Assembly (NCBI GenBank): GCA_008828725.1
Contig: MEHQ01002823.1
Location: 108,178 to 172,177, forward strand
Source of the DNA: Saccharina japonica
Lineage: Eukaryota > Sar > Phaeophyceae > Laminariales > Laminariaceae
Direction of reading: 5' to 3'
DNA length: 64,000 nucleotides
Part shown: positions 13,201 through 26,200 of the stretch, piece by piece
How the letters are laid out: every line of letters starts with the position of its first letter
Position numbering within the stretch: the stretch's first letter is position 1
Notes under the pieces: model-generated
The model's input: the letters and a program-made list of their open reading frames with translations, nothing else
Databases searched by the model: none
Told to the model about the DNA's origin: nothing
Translations under genes and position numbers: made by a program

Positions 13201-13668
13201 ACGGTAACCACCCCATCGGCAATTTCCTATCATATTATATGTCTGGTCCATATTCTTATGATGGCGTCTGTTTGTCTTGCGATACTGCTGTGTGGCATGC
13301 ACTTCCCTCTCTCTCACAAGCAGCTACGAGTATAGCACGTAAGAAGAAATAAACGCGAGGAAATCCTACAACGAAATCACCTTTTAACGTTAACCTACCG
13401 TACAGAAATGGCATTGCAACGGCGTTGTAACCGTAAGTACGCTGGAACAACGGAGCATCGACCTTGCGCATACGAACAAAGGAATGCGCTGTCGATAGTC
13501 CCCGGAATGGGCCCTGCTGTTTTCCTTTTTGTTTGCTCTCCTGTTTTGACCGCGCAAGTCGAGCACTATTAGTTGGAGGCTTACAAAATGTAAAGCGAGG
13601 AAACATTGATCGAGGAAAAGTACGATGATGTTTTCTTCCAGCAGTTACTAATCTTAGAAGAAGTCACT
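9338..13668. other. Convergent intergenic / 3' UTR region, no gene seen
   Basis: Lies between the stop codons of clpX (plus) and the EF-hand gene (minus). It holds G-runs (9785-9806, 9915-9934), a poly(A)/poly(T) stretch (10200-10262), purine-rich repeats (10540-10830) and one TTAA-flanked MITE. Open frames here are short, low-complexity and lack family motifs or consistent splice signals. Both 3' UTRs probably take up part of it; no polyadenylation site could be placed with confidence. Confidence 0.6.
11588..11678. mobile_element. Short MITE flanked by TTAA
   Basis: TTAA at both ends, then imperfect inverted ends (CCCATTCATAACTG and CAGTTCTTTAGGGG). The core CCACACTAATTCCAAGTAG is shared with 20679-20765, 23650-23728 and 25460-25545. 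TTAA target duplication with CCC ends is the piggyBac pattern; membership is inference. Confidence 0.6.
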
Positions 13669-14210
13669 TCATAGAGCGCCCACCTTTGTCGTGTCTACTC
13701 GATCTGGTAGCGCCTCGATAGGTGCGGGGATCTCCGCGTCTTCGGATCTACACCCGCCCTCCTCGTTCGGCCGTCGAATCTCCTCCGTAACCCCCCCCGC
13801 CCCCCCACCTCCACCCCCGCCCCCACCCCGATCCCCACCTTTGCGGGCACTTCTCGAGTTTTTTCTTCGATCCTCCGGTCTTGCGCTCGCACCGCTTTCG
13901 CGTCCGAGAGGATTTTTTCGTCGTGCCTTGGCATCTCCCCCACCACCTCCTGCTGCTGCTGCTGCTGCTGCTTCTTCTTCTTTTTCTTCTCTGGCTTCGT
14001 CGTGCGCCGAGGTGGCATTGTTACTCTTTTTATCCTCGCCGTCGAGTTTTGGTGGAAGCCGTTCGTTGCCGGCTCCGCTCTCAGTCGACAGGTCTTCTGC
14101 CTGTCGGTCTTCTCGGCCCGGTCCCACCCCGCCAGATAAATCCCTCTGGGGAAACCCTTCAGAAGGGCGTGCAGCGTGCGACGCGTCACCCCTCCCCCCC
14201 CCGCTGCCTT

Positions 14211-14242
<32 letters not shown>

Positions 14243-17200
14243 TGAACGCCTGTTTTCGCCGTGGGTGGTAGCTTTCCCTTGCCTTTTCGCTTGGCACCCG
14301 GAAGCGGTACCTCGGCCCTAGCGTTAGGAGACAAACCACCGTCGGCGGCGGCGTCCACTTCAGGAGCAACCGGGCGCTCCGTTAAGGCTCTGTCAGGACT
14401 TGGCGAGTGTTTCCAGCCCAGCGCTCGCCGTCCCGTGAGCCCGACCGACTCGCTATCGTCGGGCCTAGTGCCCGCCAGGGTGCCTTGACCGTCGCTACCG
14501 CCAACGCGACACCCCTTTTCTTTCGCGCGACTGCGGTTGGTCGAGGCGGGGTCGATGAGCGACATGCTCGCGGAGCCGAGGAGCAACGATGTTGCCTCCC
14601 ACCCCTCCTGAAAAACACAAATACCACGCCAACATTCCCAACAGGAGAAAGAAAAACTTAGCGCTGAATGAATACGTTTTGGTTATTTTCGGAGGGAAGA
14701 ACTGGGGGATGGGGATGGAGGGGGGGGGGGGGGGGTATACTCATGTCGTGCACGGCCGTAGCCGTATGACCATAGGCCCTCGGGGGGGGGGGGGGGTTGC
14801 ACAATGCACAGGGACCAGCTCCTTTCTGCTTTGTCTATGGACGTACCGTAAGGCGCTTTGGTTTCGCGCAGAGGTACAATCGTTTCTCGGCGCTCGATTT
14901 CTCGACAACGGAGAAGAAGGTGCCAAAAGTTGAAAACAAAGTATTGCTCGGAAATCTCTCTCTCGAGCAGATCTTTCAAAACAAAAAAACTCCGTTCGAC
15001 GTTGTTGGCAACCCTTCTCCGTTGTGGAATAATCGAGCGCCGAGAAACGATCGCACACCAGCGCGAAACCAAAGCGCTTTGCGGGCAGTCGTAATATATA
15101 TATATATAAATATCGCTCAGAAGTCGTGGAGCTGTGGTTGGTGCAGGGGTCTCTCTGCGAGAGGTGACGGCCGTTTCCTAAACAACAACGCGCGGGTGCA
15201 CCAAAGTTTTCGGGAGCGACGTGGGGGCGGCAGTGCTGGCTCTTGCCACTTACCCTTACGAGAGCTCTAGGAAACGCCGACAAGGGTTTCCTGGCCATCC
15301 TCGTCACTATATCTCCTCCCTCGATGTGCTTGTGGTGCTGGTACGGCTCGTTCGGTCGCACGCGGTACGGGGAAACCGCCACCTAAGGGCAGTAGTTGTA
15401 TTCCGCATGTCGTCGATCGGTCGGTTGATTCGAAGCTTGGAATGTTTAAATAGACTTCGAGTAACGGTCCGGGCCGGGCATCAAAAGCACGGTCGATACG
15501 TACGTAAACTGGGAGCGGGCTGGCGGGTCGGTCGAGTTGGGAGCTTTGTGAGCGCATTCCTGCCGGTACCGGGGGAGACAAATACCGGTTGTTCCCACGG
15601 GTACATGGTACGTAGCTCCTGTTTTGCTGTGTATTGGCGTGCATCGGTGCTACAAGTTATTAACTGATACCTCGCCGAAATGAGCGTTTATGGCTGAAAT
15701 CGGGGTGTCAAGCTATTAATACCCCGCCGGTAGGAGCATCTGTGGCTGAATTTCGGGGTGTCTTATATAAAAGGGATACGGCGTTACAAGGTACTGCGAT
15801 CAGGGGCTCGAAGTTAGCAGCAACCCTGGGAGGGAAAATCTACCGACACGCTTGCCGCGCTCGAATAAAAACGACCAACTGAAGCGCTTGCAAGTAACAA
15901 CGAGGGTAGTGGAGGGCCCCCGTAATGCGTACGCACCCCTCGCAACATGACAAAAAAAAACAATAAGATGCGTCAAGGAATCGTCACAGAGGTTTCAGGC
16001 GTTTCCGCCACCCGCAAACATATACTTCGAAGTAGTAGCACGTCAGAAAATATTTGTTGTAAAAATGTTGGCAAAAACACGAACAAAACACACGGAATAA
16101 ACCACCATCCGAGGGAGACTATGCTCAATTAATTAATAGTAAAGCGCGTTTTTCATCCTTCAATGTGTAATATGAAAGAGCTTCAACGTTGATTACTCAG
16201 AAACACCCCCCCAAAAGAACAAGAAAAACAAGGTAAACCAAACCAAAATTGATCTTGTTTTTTAAGGTAACGATAGAGGCAACGTCATTCCACGCTGCTT
16301 ACTCCTGCAACATTTCATCAAATGCCCGAAGTTGGGGAGGGGCAAGAAAGGGGGGTGGCTTACCCTCGTCACGGCAAGACCGAGCGCTTTACGCTCCGCC
16401 TTGGACAGCACCCGGATGTTGTGCTTGCTGCCCTTATTGCTTCCCTTATTGCCCCCCGACGAAGGCGTAAGGCTGCCGTATATTGTGTGCGTGGAAGCCG
16501 TGTGAGAAACGATTTCCGAGCGACCTGTCAGGCGTGGAAGCCTTGGGGTGCACGAGGGGGGGGAAGGGAAGGGAAGGGGGTCCGCGGTTGATCGCACGGG
16601 TACAAGCACATGGAGACGCTTGTTGCAGCTTTTTGGGAAAACCAAGATCGATTGGTGCGATGCGCAACTCCTGGATACACTGCTGCCGGTTTAGACGAGC
16701 TGCTCCCGGTTTAGACGAGCGCACGGGAGGAGGGTTGAAATCAAGGATGCTTGAGGGCAACACTGACATTGCGCCTGTCCGTGGCGAGACGGATCACTTC
16801 ACCGCGTGCCGCCTCGGATTAAACGGCGTGTCCTAGACATGAAAGAGGTGGGGTTGTACTCGCGTCATGTCGTGGACAAAAGGTGGTGGGGGTGAGGGCG
16901 CTCGTGCTGTGGAAGGCGGTTCATCGCCGGTCTGATTACAGTAAGTCTACTCCTCACTACATCACTGCAGCACTTCACTCCAACCAAAAACGATACCACG
17001 TGCAGGCCGCCATTCTTTTTCGTATGGTGAACGGCGCGAACGATGGAAGCCCTGAGTCTGAAAAACCCATAATTGACCAACTCAGTCGCGACACACTTTA
17101 CTCCGCCAGTCCGTTGGGATACATGCTGCCTTTTACTCGTCACCATCGCCCTGTGCATGCTACCTTTTGCTCGACGCGTACCACTGTTGCGGGAGACCCT

Positions 17201-20200
17201 AGTAAACACTAGTAAATATCATATAATAGGACCAAATTTTGTTAGTAAATATAGGTAAATATATAGGTTTTTGTGTGCAGCGTCGTTGGTCTTATTTACT
17301 TTGGTCCTCCGTAATAAACAAATAGCACTTGGCGAGGCCCACCGCTTTTTTCTTGGGGGTCATTTGCTATATCGTATGGTGGAGACGGACGCACCTGTTT
17401 GGTATCAATAGCCGCGCGTCCCGAATTTTGCCGTTGATGGCCTGGATGCTGGTGGCCCCATTCGTTGCCATTGCGCGGCGTTTCTGCGGCACCCGAGCAC
17501 GACGGAGCAGCCTCAGCCTCAAACAACAGCCGCATCGCTCTGTGGATGTAACATCTCCCCCACAACTACCGTACGTAAATAGACCCTCTTACTATTAAAA
17601 AGTGTACCCGTATATTTAGCGTGGAGATTGGTGCACATTGATTTCAAGTGGGTTGTTTTTTCAATAGCTTCAAAACGTGGGTGTAAAGGTAAAGCGGGGG
17701 GTGGCCATATAGGTACCTGGCACGTGTTAAAAGCGTCAAATATTGATACAGTTTTCATTTATACTATATGTATTTGGAACGCCAGACCTTGAGAAACAGA
17801 CAGGGGCGTCGCACGTAGTCTGTTGCGTAGATCTATGTAGTGACGCAAGTTTCACAGATAAAGACGTTGTTGTACAGCAGTTGCTCAAATAGCACTGTGC
17901 TGCGCGATTAAGCACCTCTCTTCTTATTTCTATTAGTATGACTACTATTAGACTCATCCCACGGTATACCATATACCTTATAGGGGTAGCAGTGAGTTTT
18001 TGCCCTTGTGAGGCAATAGTAGTGACTATCACTATGACTGGCTGTTAGCATACTCCTCAAGTGAGTAACTACCGGGTAAAATGATATTTTTGCTCGTATA
18101 TTTGTTCTAGGACTAGCACATACAGCACATACAGCACATACAGCGCATACATATGTTGGGGTCGGGTTGCGCGATTAACCTTCTTCGAAGTCATGATTCG
18201 GGTGATTTACTACTATTAATAGTATTGAGCTCCTCATGTGACTAGTAGTACGTCATAAAATAAGGCGCCATCCCTATAAGGCATTAAGGCGTTGCTCTCG
18301 GACTACAACAGCTGCGTTATTGTGCAGCTAGAATTTGCACTGCACTGCACTGCACTGGGCTTGCGTGAGAGTGAGTGAGTGAGCGAGTGAGTGAGTGAGT
18401 GAGTGAGTGAGTGAGCGAGTGAGTGAGTGAGTGAGTGAGTGAGTGAGTGAGAGTTTCGCACCTCCCTTCGCCTGGCACGCAGGACCTTGTCTTTCTCGCG
18501 TACCCACGCCGCAAACGCCTCGTCCTGCTCCCTTTTTCGGAGCTCCGCCTCCGTTCGTTCCTGTCGTCTGCGTCTCGCGGCCTCCGCGTCGCCGCGCCTC
18601 CCGCTCCTACCGCCGGCGCTAGCCCCGTCGTCGGTAGATCGGTCGTCTTTGCAGCATCGCGCCTTTCGGGCGACCCATTCTTCCCAGTGACGCTGACCCG
18701 CCGCTCTGCGCCGTTTTTCCTGAGATGCAAGGGTGCGACCGAGATGATGATTATATTTGTGTTCCTGTGATAATCATGTTTTTGGCATCGAGCGCAGTTG
18801 AACTATTTTTTGGCATCAAGATCTATTATATCCTTTTTTGGTGTCGAGATCTATCGTATTAAATTGTTATTTGGTATCGAAAGCTACGAAATAAATATAT
18901 TTTTGGTGTCGAGCGCTAATAATACAGCAGTGGACCTCTGTGCTGCCGCTTAAAATATATATATTTCGTCCGTTGATTCATGGAAGAGTTTTCCTTGTCT
19001 CACTGCAGGCGTTTCGTTTGGTCCATTAGACAGGTCTTCTATCCTCGTCGGCGGACCTTTTGAGAGAGGGGTTTTGGTGAAATAGGTGGAGGTGTCAACA
19101 CAACACCCACAGGAGCGGGCCCGGTTTTTACGCGTGCGTCTTCGCCGTGTCACATTTTTCGACCCTTGGGGGTTCAACCATTTTGCGCCGATAGGAACAG
19201 CTTTTACATTCAACCCTCGCCGCCGTTGCCATCACCGTCGCCACCACCGCCGCCACCACCACTACCGCCACCGCTACCGCCACCACCTAAACTAAAACAA
19301 TAAATAATAACAACATCCCACCATCACTACCACCACCACCACCACCGGCCGCCGCCCCCGCCGCCGTTGCCGCTTCCACGCAAACAAGAACAAGAACAAC
19401 CTCTCCAACGAACACCCTAACCTGGAGTTTATTGCGCAGCTCCGCTTCCATCCTTTGGCGGTCGCTCATCTGCTCGGCCAGCGGTGGCACTCGGCCGGTC
19501 GGAGCCCGACCGAAGGTCCTCGAGCTGCGAAGCCACTCCGCCACCTTATCCGCGCTCGCCTGCTCGGGGCGACGGGCAACGACAGCCATTGCATGCTAAT
19601 ACATGAGAAACGCCTTTTCCTTGAGAAACCTGAACCTTTTCCAAGACTTTCTATTGATATGGTCGGCGTTCTTGCGTCCGTGACAGTGGTGCCCAGGCAC
19701 TGGAGGGGCACGCGGGGCCCAATATTCATGTTGCTCATATAGATCATTGGCTGCAAAAATCGCCACTTGAGGGGGAGTGTACTCATGCCATGCATTGCAT
19801 GGCCGTAGTCGTATGACCACAGACCTTGGCATCCCTACATTGCCGGGACGGAGCACGTCGGGTTTTCACCGACCAGACAGGCGTTACATGCACCAAGCGC
19901 GAAGCACCGTGAGGAGTTGGGCAAGTCGCGTGAAGGACGGAGGGGGTTTAAAGGGACATACCTACCGAGAGCATATTATACGTACTGTAGGTGCTGAAGG
20001 AGTTCCAAATGCCAAGGGCTTCCTTCATCACGGGGGACGATTTGTGGATCGAATGGTCGTTGAGGAGAGCTACCGGTACAATACTACTAGACGGTACGTA
20101 GTACTTTACACTTGACTGGTGCTACGATAGGAGGGTACCCGCATTTTCACTACCACCGGGGTTTGGCCACTCGGACGAGTGGCTCCGAATCTACCTGAAA

Positions 20201-23200
20201 ACTGGACCTAAACATAGTTCGTTCGCCTTGCGTAACAAAACCTTCAATGACGGTGCATATAGAACAACCAAAAAAGAAAAAAAGGTTATGAGTGCAACGC
20301 AGTAAAGCAGTCACTCGGCCGAGTGGCTCTGTATAGGTGAAAAACAAGCACCTGTACATGACCCCCCTGCCGTAGCACCAGTCACTTGCTCAGAGCAACG
20401 CGCGCGCTTGAAAACACATGCGACGCTTCCCATACAATAAACGCTTCGCACGAATGAATGCGTTGTGGGGCAACGATAACGGAATCCCTGAAGGGCTGCA
20501 GACAATGGAGGTGCACCTCAAGCGATCATCACGAGCGGACTCGAAAACGGAGAAGAGCACAACAGCATCCCCCGCTAAATATGGTTGTATATACTCGTAG
20601 CTTCCCAGAGGCCGTTAGTTAAATGGGCCATCCATATGCCCCGATGAGCCTGGCCGACGCAACACAAATCAGACGGCCTTAACCCTTTCAATACGGGAAA
20701 AAAGAAGTCTACACTAATAACAAGTAATTTGGTCCCCAAAAAACGTGGGGTGCAGTTCTAGACGATTTTTTTTTTTCGTTTTTACACATTGAAAACCGAG
20801 TCCACCCATTCTCCAGGAGCACGCTCACCTGCTCGTATTGGGCGTCAGCCAGCGGGTGCTGAGCCGCGGGATACCACCTCGCGCCGGCCGAGTCCTCCTT
20901 GCTCGCACTGTCCTTGAACTGCCGAAAAGCCTCCTCGAACGCCGTCGATATTTCGGACACGCTCACGGTCACCGCCGCTATCCCCTCCCCCCCCGCCTCC
21001 ACCCTGCCCCCTCTATCTTCCCCCGCCCCGTCCTCTTTCCGAGCCTCTATCTCTTGCCCCGCGCCGACCCTCCCTTTCCGGTTCTCGTCAGGAGGCGTTT
21101 TCGTGTCTACCGCTGCCGTCTGAACCTGGCCGTCGTCTGTACTCTCCACCCCCGGGTTGCGTCCTCCGCCGCTACTCTGCAGCGTGGTTTCGGCTTCTCC
21201 TCCCGCGCCGAATTCGGCGTTGGGGCCACGATGGCTGCCCCCGCGGGAGGCTACCATGTCGGAGAATGAGCGTTTGGCGAGCCGCTCTACCTCCGACAGG
21301 TCGATGACGGTCATGGGGCCCGTCCCGATCGACGGCATGTCGCGGCTTAGCTGACGGAACTCGCGGACAGCCTTGTCTACCTCGGTGACGTCGATAACGC
21401 CGCTGGAGTCTTTGTCCAGAAACCGCGACACGCTCCGCACCTGCCAGGTCGTCAACGACCGTGGGGACGGGAAAATATATACAATAGAGTATGAGCGTAG
21501 GGTATGGCTGGGTGAAATTACCAGGTAATTATTTAATTACTTGAGTTACGGTAGTGTGAATTACCAGGTAATTGATTAATTTCTACCTCTGAGGCACACA
21601 ATTAATAAATTACTTGATTGATTACTTGATACATTACTTGAGTTGCAGCAGTAGTGTGAATTAAATCAAACGCGGAGAAAAAGGATGGCGAGCGGCCCCC
21701 GGCGGACGTAACAGTAGTGGGAATAGCAGTCACAGCAGTTTTTGTTTTGCACTTGTATTGCACCCCGTTATCGCTGAGAGAGCGACCGGCAGAGAGAACG
21801 TTTAGAGCGCATGCATCTCTTCTTACCAGACAGGAAAGCTTACGTTTAGGTGGGTCAAATCGCGACATATTGTACCATGGTGTAGAATACCAGGCACGAG
21901 ATAAACTGGGCGCGAGGCTCGTCGGACAAACGGCCTGCGTACATACAATGCACTACGTAGCTAAGGGCAGTGACGGCTACCGGCCCTTGCCCTTCGCTTC
22001 TCTACTCACAGCATCTGTTTCGGGGCACGCAGCCTTAAAAGGTCAGCGCCTATAATGCCTCCGCTGAGTTTTCCACGCCCTCTTGTTTCGACCGCACAGG
22101 ATGCGACGATGAACGGTTTCGGTGACCAATCAGGCAGAAACAAAAATCGGGAAAAACAAAACAAACTGTCCCCTACGAGAGTACATCTCTATACCCCCAC
22201 AGTTGGTCCACGAGGCCGACCGCGCTCTGCTTGGGGCTCACCTCTCGTCGAGTGAGATCGAGGCCGTCGATGAGACTGACAGCCATCTCGAACTCGGGCA
22301 TGGTGAGGTTCAGATTATCCCTCAAGGTAAAGGAGTTGAAGCTGTCCATCACCTGAAACGCCATTATTGTACAGGAAAGTGAAGGGCGGGAGGGGATGGG
22401 GGGGGAGGGGGGAGGAAATAACGCCCGGGGGGCGGGGGTGATGTCCTCATGTCATGCATGGTGGTAGTCTCATGACAATAGACCCTCGTATTCCCACAAT
22501 CCCGGGACGGAGCACGTCGGGGTTTTACCGGCCAGGCAGACACTGCTTGCGCCAAGCGCGAAGCGCCGGGCCGTGAGGTATTTGGCGAGCCGCATAAAAC
22601 GTGAGTTGCATCCTTTTCAGAACCGCTTGTCAGGTGGATTTTCTTGCATTGGATAACAGCGTGGTACTAGTTGCTTGGTCGGGGGAGGGGGGATGAACAT
22701 CCTGGTGTCCGAACTACGATGCAAGAAAGCGTACTAAACGGGCGCAGCATGATCCTAGCAGTACTACTGACGCTCACAATACTACTCGTATTACAGACGA
22801 ACGATAAGACTAAACTTCTGTTATTATTGGTCGGTCGCTATCAAAAGGTTTCCAATAAGTTCAACTCACACCTCCTCTTCACTTTTCGACATTTACGAAA
22901 CTGCCTTAATACACGCTATTCCTAATGTCGTTGCCAAGCGTACCTTTGTTTCTAGCGGGAAATGTTATTTTGTTCCTTCCTTGGCGTCTTCAGCGAAAAA
23001 TGAAGCAACAAAAAACACACTTGAAAAAAAAATCAGTTTTACGGTGCAGATGTTCACGGCGCGCACGGGCCAGGGCCGGGCCTACCTTAAGCCCCGTCCG
23101 AACAAGGTGTTCGTTGATCCTTCTGAGAACTTTCGTCGCGCCGGAGCCGTCCGCGGCCATAATTCGCGTGCGAAGTTTTGTCGACCCTCGTCTGTTTTCG

Positions 23201-26200
23201 ATGTCGACAAGCATTGCGCGAGTGGGCATTCATAAATTCGACGCACAAGAGCAGGGATAGACACAGACATGCAATTCATATTAATACGGCCTCAAGCACT
23301 TCTTATACTTCCTGACAGAGTGATGCCTAGGAAGCGCCAGGAGACTTTGTATTCGGCACGGACTCTCCGGGATATTTGACACGAAGCACCCTACAATATA
23401 GACTTTAGCGACACGTTTATCGGCTAGGTTGGGAATAGCGAAGCAGCAACCACGTACGGGATCTGGAGCGTGCACCGCGCATGGTCTATATTTGTGATCA
23501 TAGTTTTCCGTTGTCGTCGAGGCGATTAAATCGACGGAAGCCGCTGACAACCACGACAAGGCGCGACCTTGCTGCCTTTAGGTAGACCTCTCCCTCGCGG
23601 GCCTAAACTGCGACCACTGCGATGACCATCCCGCCTGGTTACAACTTCTATCCGCTTTTACCCACACTAACTCCAAGTAGTTTGGCCACAGAAACGTGGG
23701 TAGAAACAGTGTTAAAAGGCGTTAACAGAGCCTAGCAATGCTTTGCTGCGGCTGCAGTGATATTATGCTGTTCTGCAGTTAGTTCTACAGTAACCGCTGT
23801 GTGTAGCTGCAGTGCTGCTCTGCCGTCGTAGCTGTGTTCAGCTGTACGAGCAGCTACACTCAGCGTTCAGAGAAATGATTCTCACTTTTCTTCCTCTTCT
23901 CTGTTCAGGGCGGCTGCCAGCTGTCTTCGCTTNGACCAATCAGGCAGAAACAAAAATCGGGAAAAACAAAGCAAACTGTCCCCTACGAGAGTACATCTCT
24001 ATACCCCCACAGTTGGTCCACGAGGCCGACCGCGCTCTGCTTGGGGCTCACCTCTCGTCGAGTGAGATCGAGGCCGTCGATGAGACTGACAGCCATCTCG
24101 AACTCGGGCATGGTGAGGTTCAGATTATCCCTCAAGGTAAAGGAGTTGAAGCTGTCCATCACCTGAAACGCCATTATTGTACAGGAAAGTGAAGGGCGGG
24201 AGGGGATGGGGGGGGAGGGGGGAGGAAATAACGCCCGGGGGGCGGGGGTGATGTCCTCATGTCATGCATGGTGGTAGTCTCATGACAATAGACCCTCGTA
24301 TTCCCACAATCCCGGGACGGAGCACGTCGGGGTTTTACCGGCCAGGCAGACACTGCTTGCGCCAAGCGCGAAGCGCCGGGCCGTGAGGTGTTTGGCGAGC
24401 CGCATAAAACGTGAGTTGCATCCTTTTCAGAACCGCTTGTCAGGTGGATTTTCTTGCATTGGATAACAGCGTGGTACTAGTTGCTTGGTCGGGGGAGGGG
24501 GGATGAACATCCTGGTGTCCGAACTACGATGCAAGAAAGCGTACTAAACGGGCGCAGCATGATCCTAGCCAGTACTACTGACGCTCACAATACTACTCGT
24601 ATTTTAGACGAATGATAAGACTAAACTTCTTCTATATATTGGTCGGACGTTATCAAAAGGTTCCTAACAAGTTTAACTCACACCTTCTTTTCGTTTTTGC
24701 GACATTTACGAAACTGCCTTAATATTACGCTATTCATAATGCCGTTGCCAAGCGTCCCTTTGTTTCTAGCGGGAAATGTTATTTTGGTCCTTCCTTGGCG
24801 TCTTCAGTGAAAAATGAAGCAAAAACAAAACACGCTTTTAACTAAAAAACAATTTTACGGTGCAGGTGTTCACGCGCGCACGGATCAGGGCCGGGCCTAC
24901 CTTGAGTCCCGTCCGAACAAGGTGTTCGTTGATCCTTCTGAGAACCTTCGTCGCGCCGGAGCCGTCCGCGGCCATGATTCGCGTGCGAAGTTTTGTCGAC
25001 CCTCGTCTGTTTTCGATATCGACACGCATTGCGCCAGTGGGCATTAATAAATTCGACGCACAAGAGCAAGGATAGACACAGACATGCAATTCATATTAAT
25101 ACGACCTCAAGCGCTCCTTTTATTTCCTGACAGAGTGACACATAGGAAGCGCAAGGAGACTTTGTATTTGGCACCGACTCCCCGTGATATTCGACGCGAA
25201 GCGCCCTACAATGTAGACTTCAGCGACACGTTTATCGGCTATGTTGGGAATAGCGAAGCAGCAACTACGTACGGGGTCTAGGGCATGTACCGCACATGGC
25301 CTATTTTTGTGATCATAGTTTTCCGTTGTCGTTGAGGCGATTCAATCGACGGAAGCCGCTGACAACCACGACAAGGCGCGACCTTACTGCCTTTAGGTAG
25401 ACCTCTCCTTCGCGGGCCTAAACTTCGACCACTGCGATGACCATCAAGCCTGTTTACAACTTTTATCCGCTTTTACCCACACTAACTCCAAGTAGTTTGG
25501 CCGCAGAAGCGTGGGTAGATACAGTGCGAAAAGGGGTTACAGGGGGTACCATACCCTAGTTAAGCCAAAAGAAGCGCTCTTAACTACACATTACTCTTAT
25601 ATGTAGTGGGCAACATCTAGCTTTCAGAATAGGCGGGACATGCCGATGCTCTAATGCTCTAATGCTCTTATCTTGGGCACTCTCTCTTAAATAGGGGTAC
25701 TCACTGTAACAGAGCCTATTACGGGAGGCATAGTAAACACTAGTAAATAGGGACCCATGGTACACACAAAAAACTATATATTTACCTATTTTGACTAACA
25801 ATATTTGGTCCTATTTACTAGTGTTTACTATGGTCCGCCGTAATAGCAATGCTTAATGTTTTGCTGTGGCCGCAGTGATACTACAGTATGTTTTTATGCA
25901 GTTTTACAGTAACCGCAGAGCTGTTCCGCTGTATGTAGCTGCAGTGCTGCTCTGCCGTCGTAGCTGTGTTCAGCTGTACGAGCAGCTACACTCAGCGTTC
26001 AGAGAAATGATTCTCACTTTTCTTCCTCTTCTCTGTTCAGGGCGGCTGCCAGCTGTCTTCGCTTGCGGCACTCCTTACGTGCCTGTTCGAACGACAATGA
26101 TTTTCCCACGGAAGCCTTCGCGATAACTTCGAGGCCTTCTTTAAGCTCTTCCCTGCTCAAGCGGGAAGGAATCGACAAAGCAAGGGCAGGGATGATCGGC

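Larger units (their letters stand above)
22124..23932. repeat. Duplicated segment, copy 1 (right end of left contig)
   Basis: Nearly identical to 23934-26064, ending exactly at the N. It contains one EF-hand gene exon (22242-22341 minus) and, at its right edge, the 3' part of the preceding exon (from GAAGAGG to the break). It lacks the roughly 300-base insertion found in copy 2. Best read as an unmerged contig overlap. Confidence 0.85.
23934..26064. repeat. Duplicated segment, copy 2 (left end of right contig)
   Basis: Begins GACCAATCAGGCAG as copy 1 does at 22124, offset 1810 bases. It shows scattered substitutions and small indels and one extra block of about 300 bases near 25540-25845. 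It contains the intact exon at 24052-24151 and runs into the 26018-26152 exon. Confidence 0.85.

Noticed and set aside
13691..14321. Plus-strand frames of 146-184 codons opposite the EF-hand gene's last exon
   Set aside because: Shadow of the real minus-strand exon; proline and serine runs come from its G/C-rich tail.
22124..26064. Genuine tandem exon duplication in the EF-hand gene
   Set aside because: Copy borders coincide with the N and one copy breaks mid-exon; a contig overlap explains this more simply.
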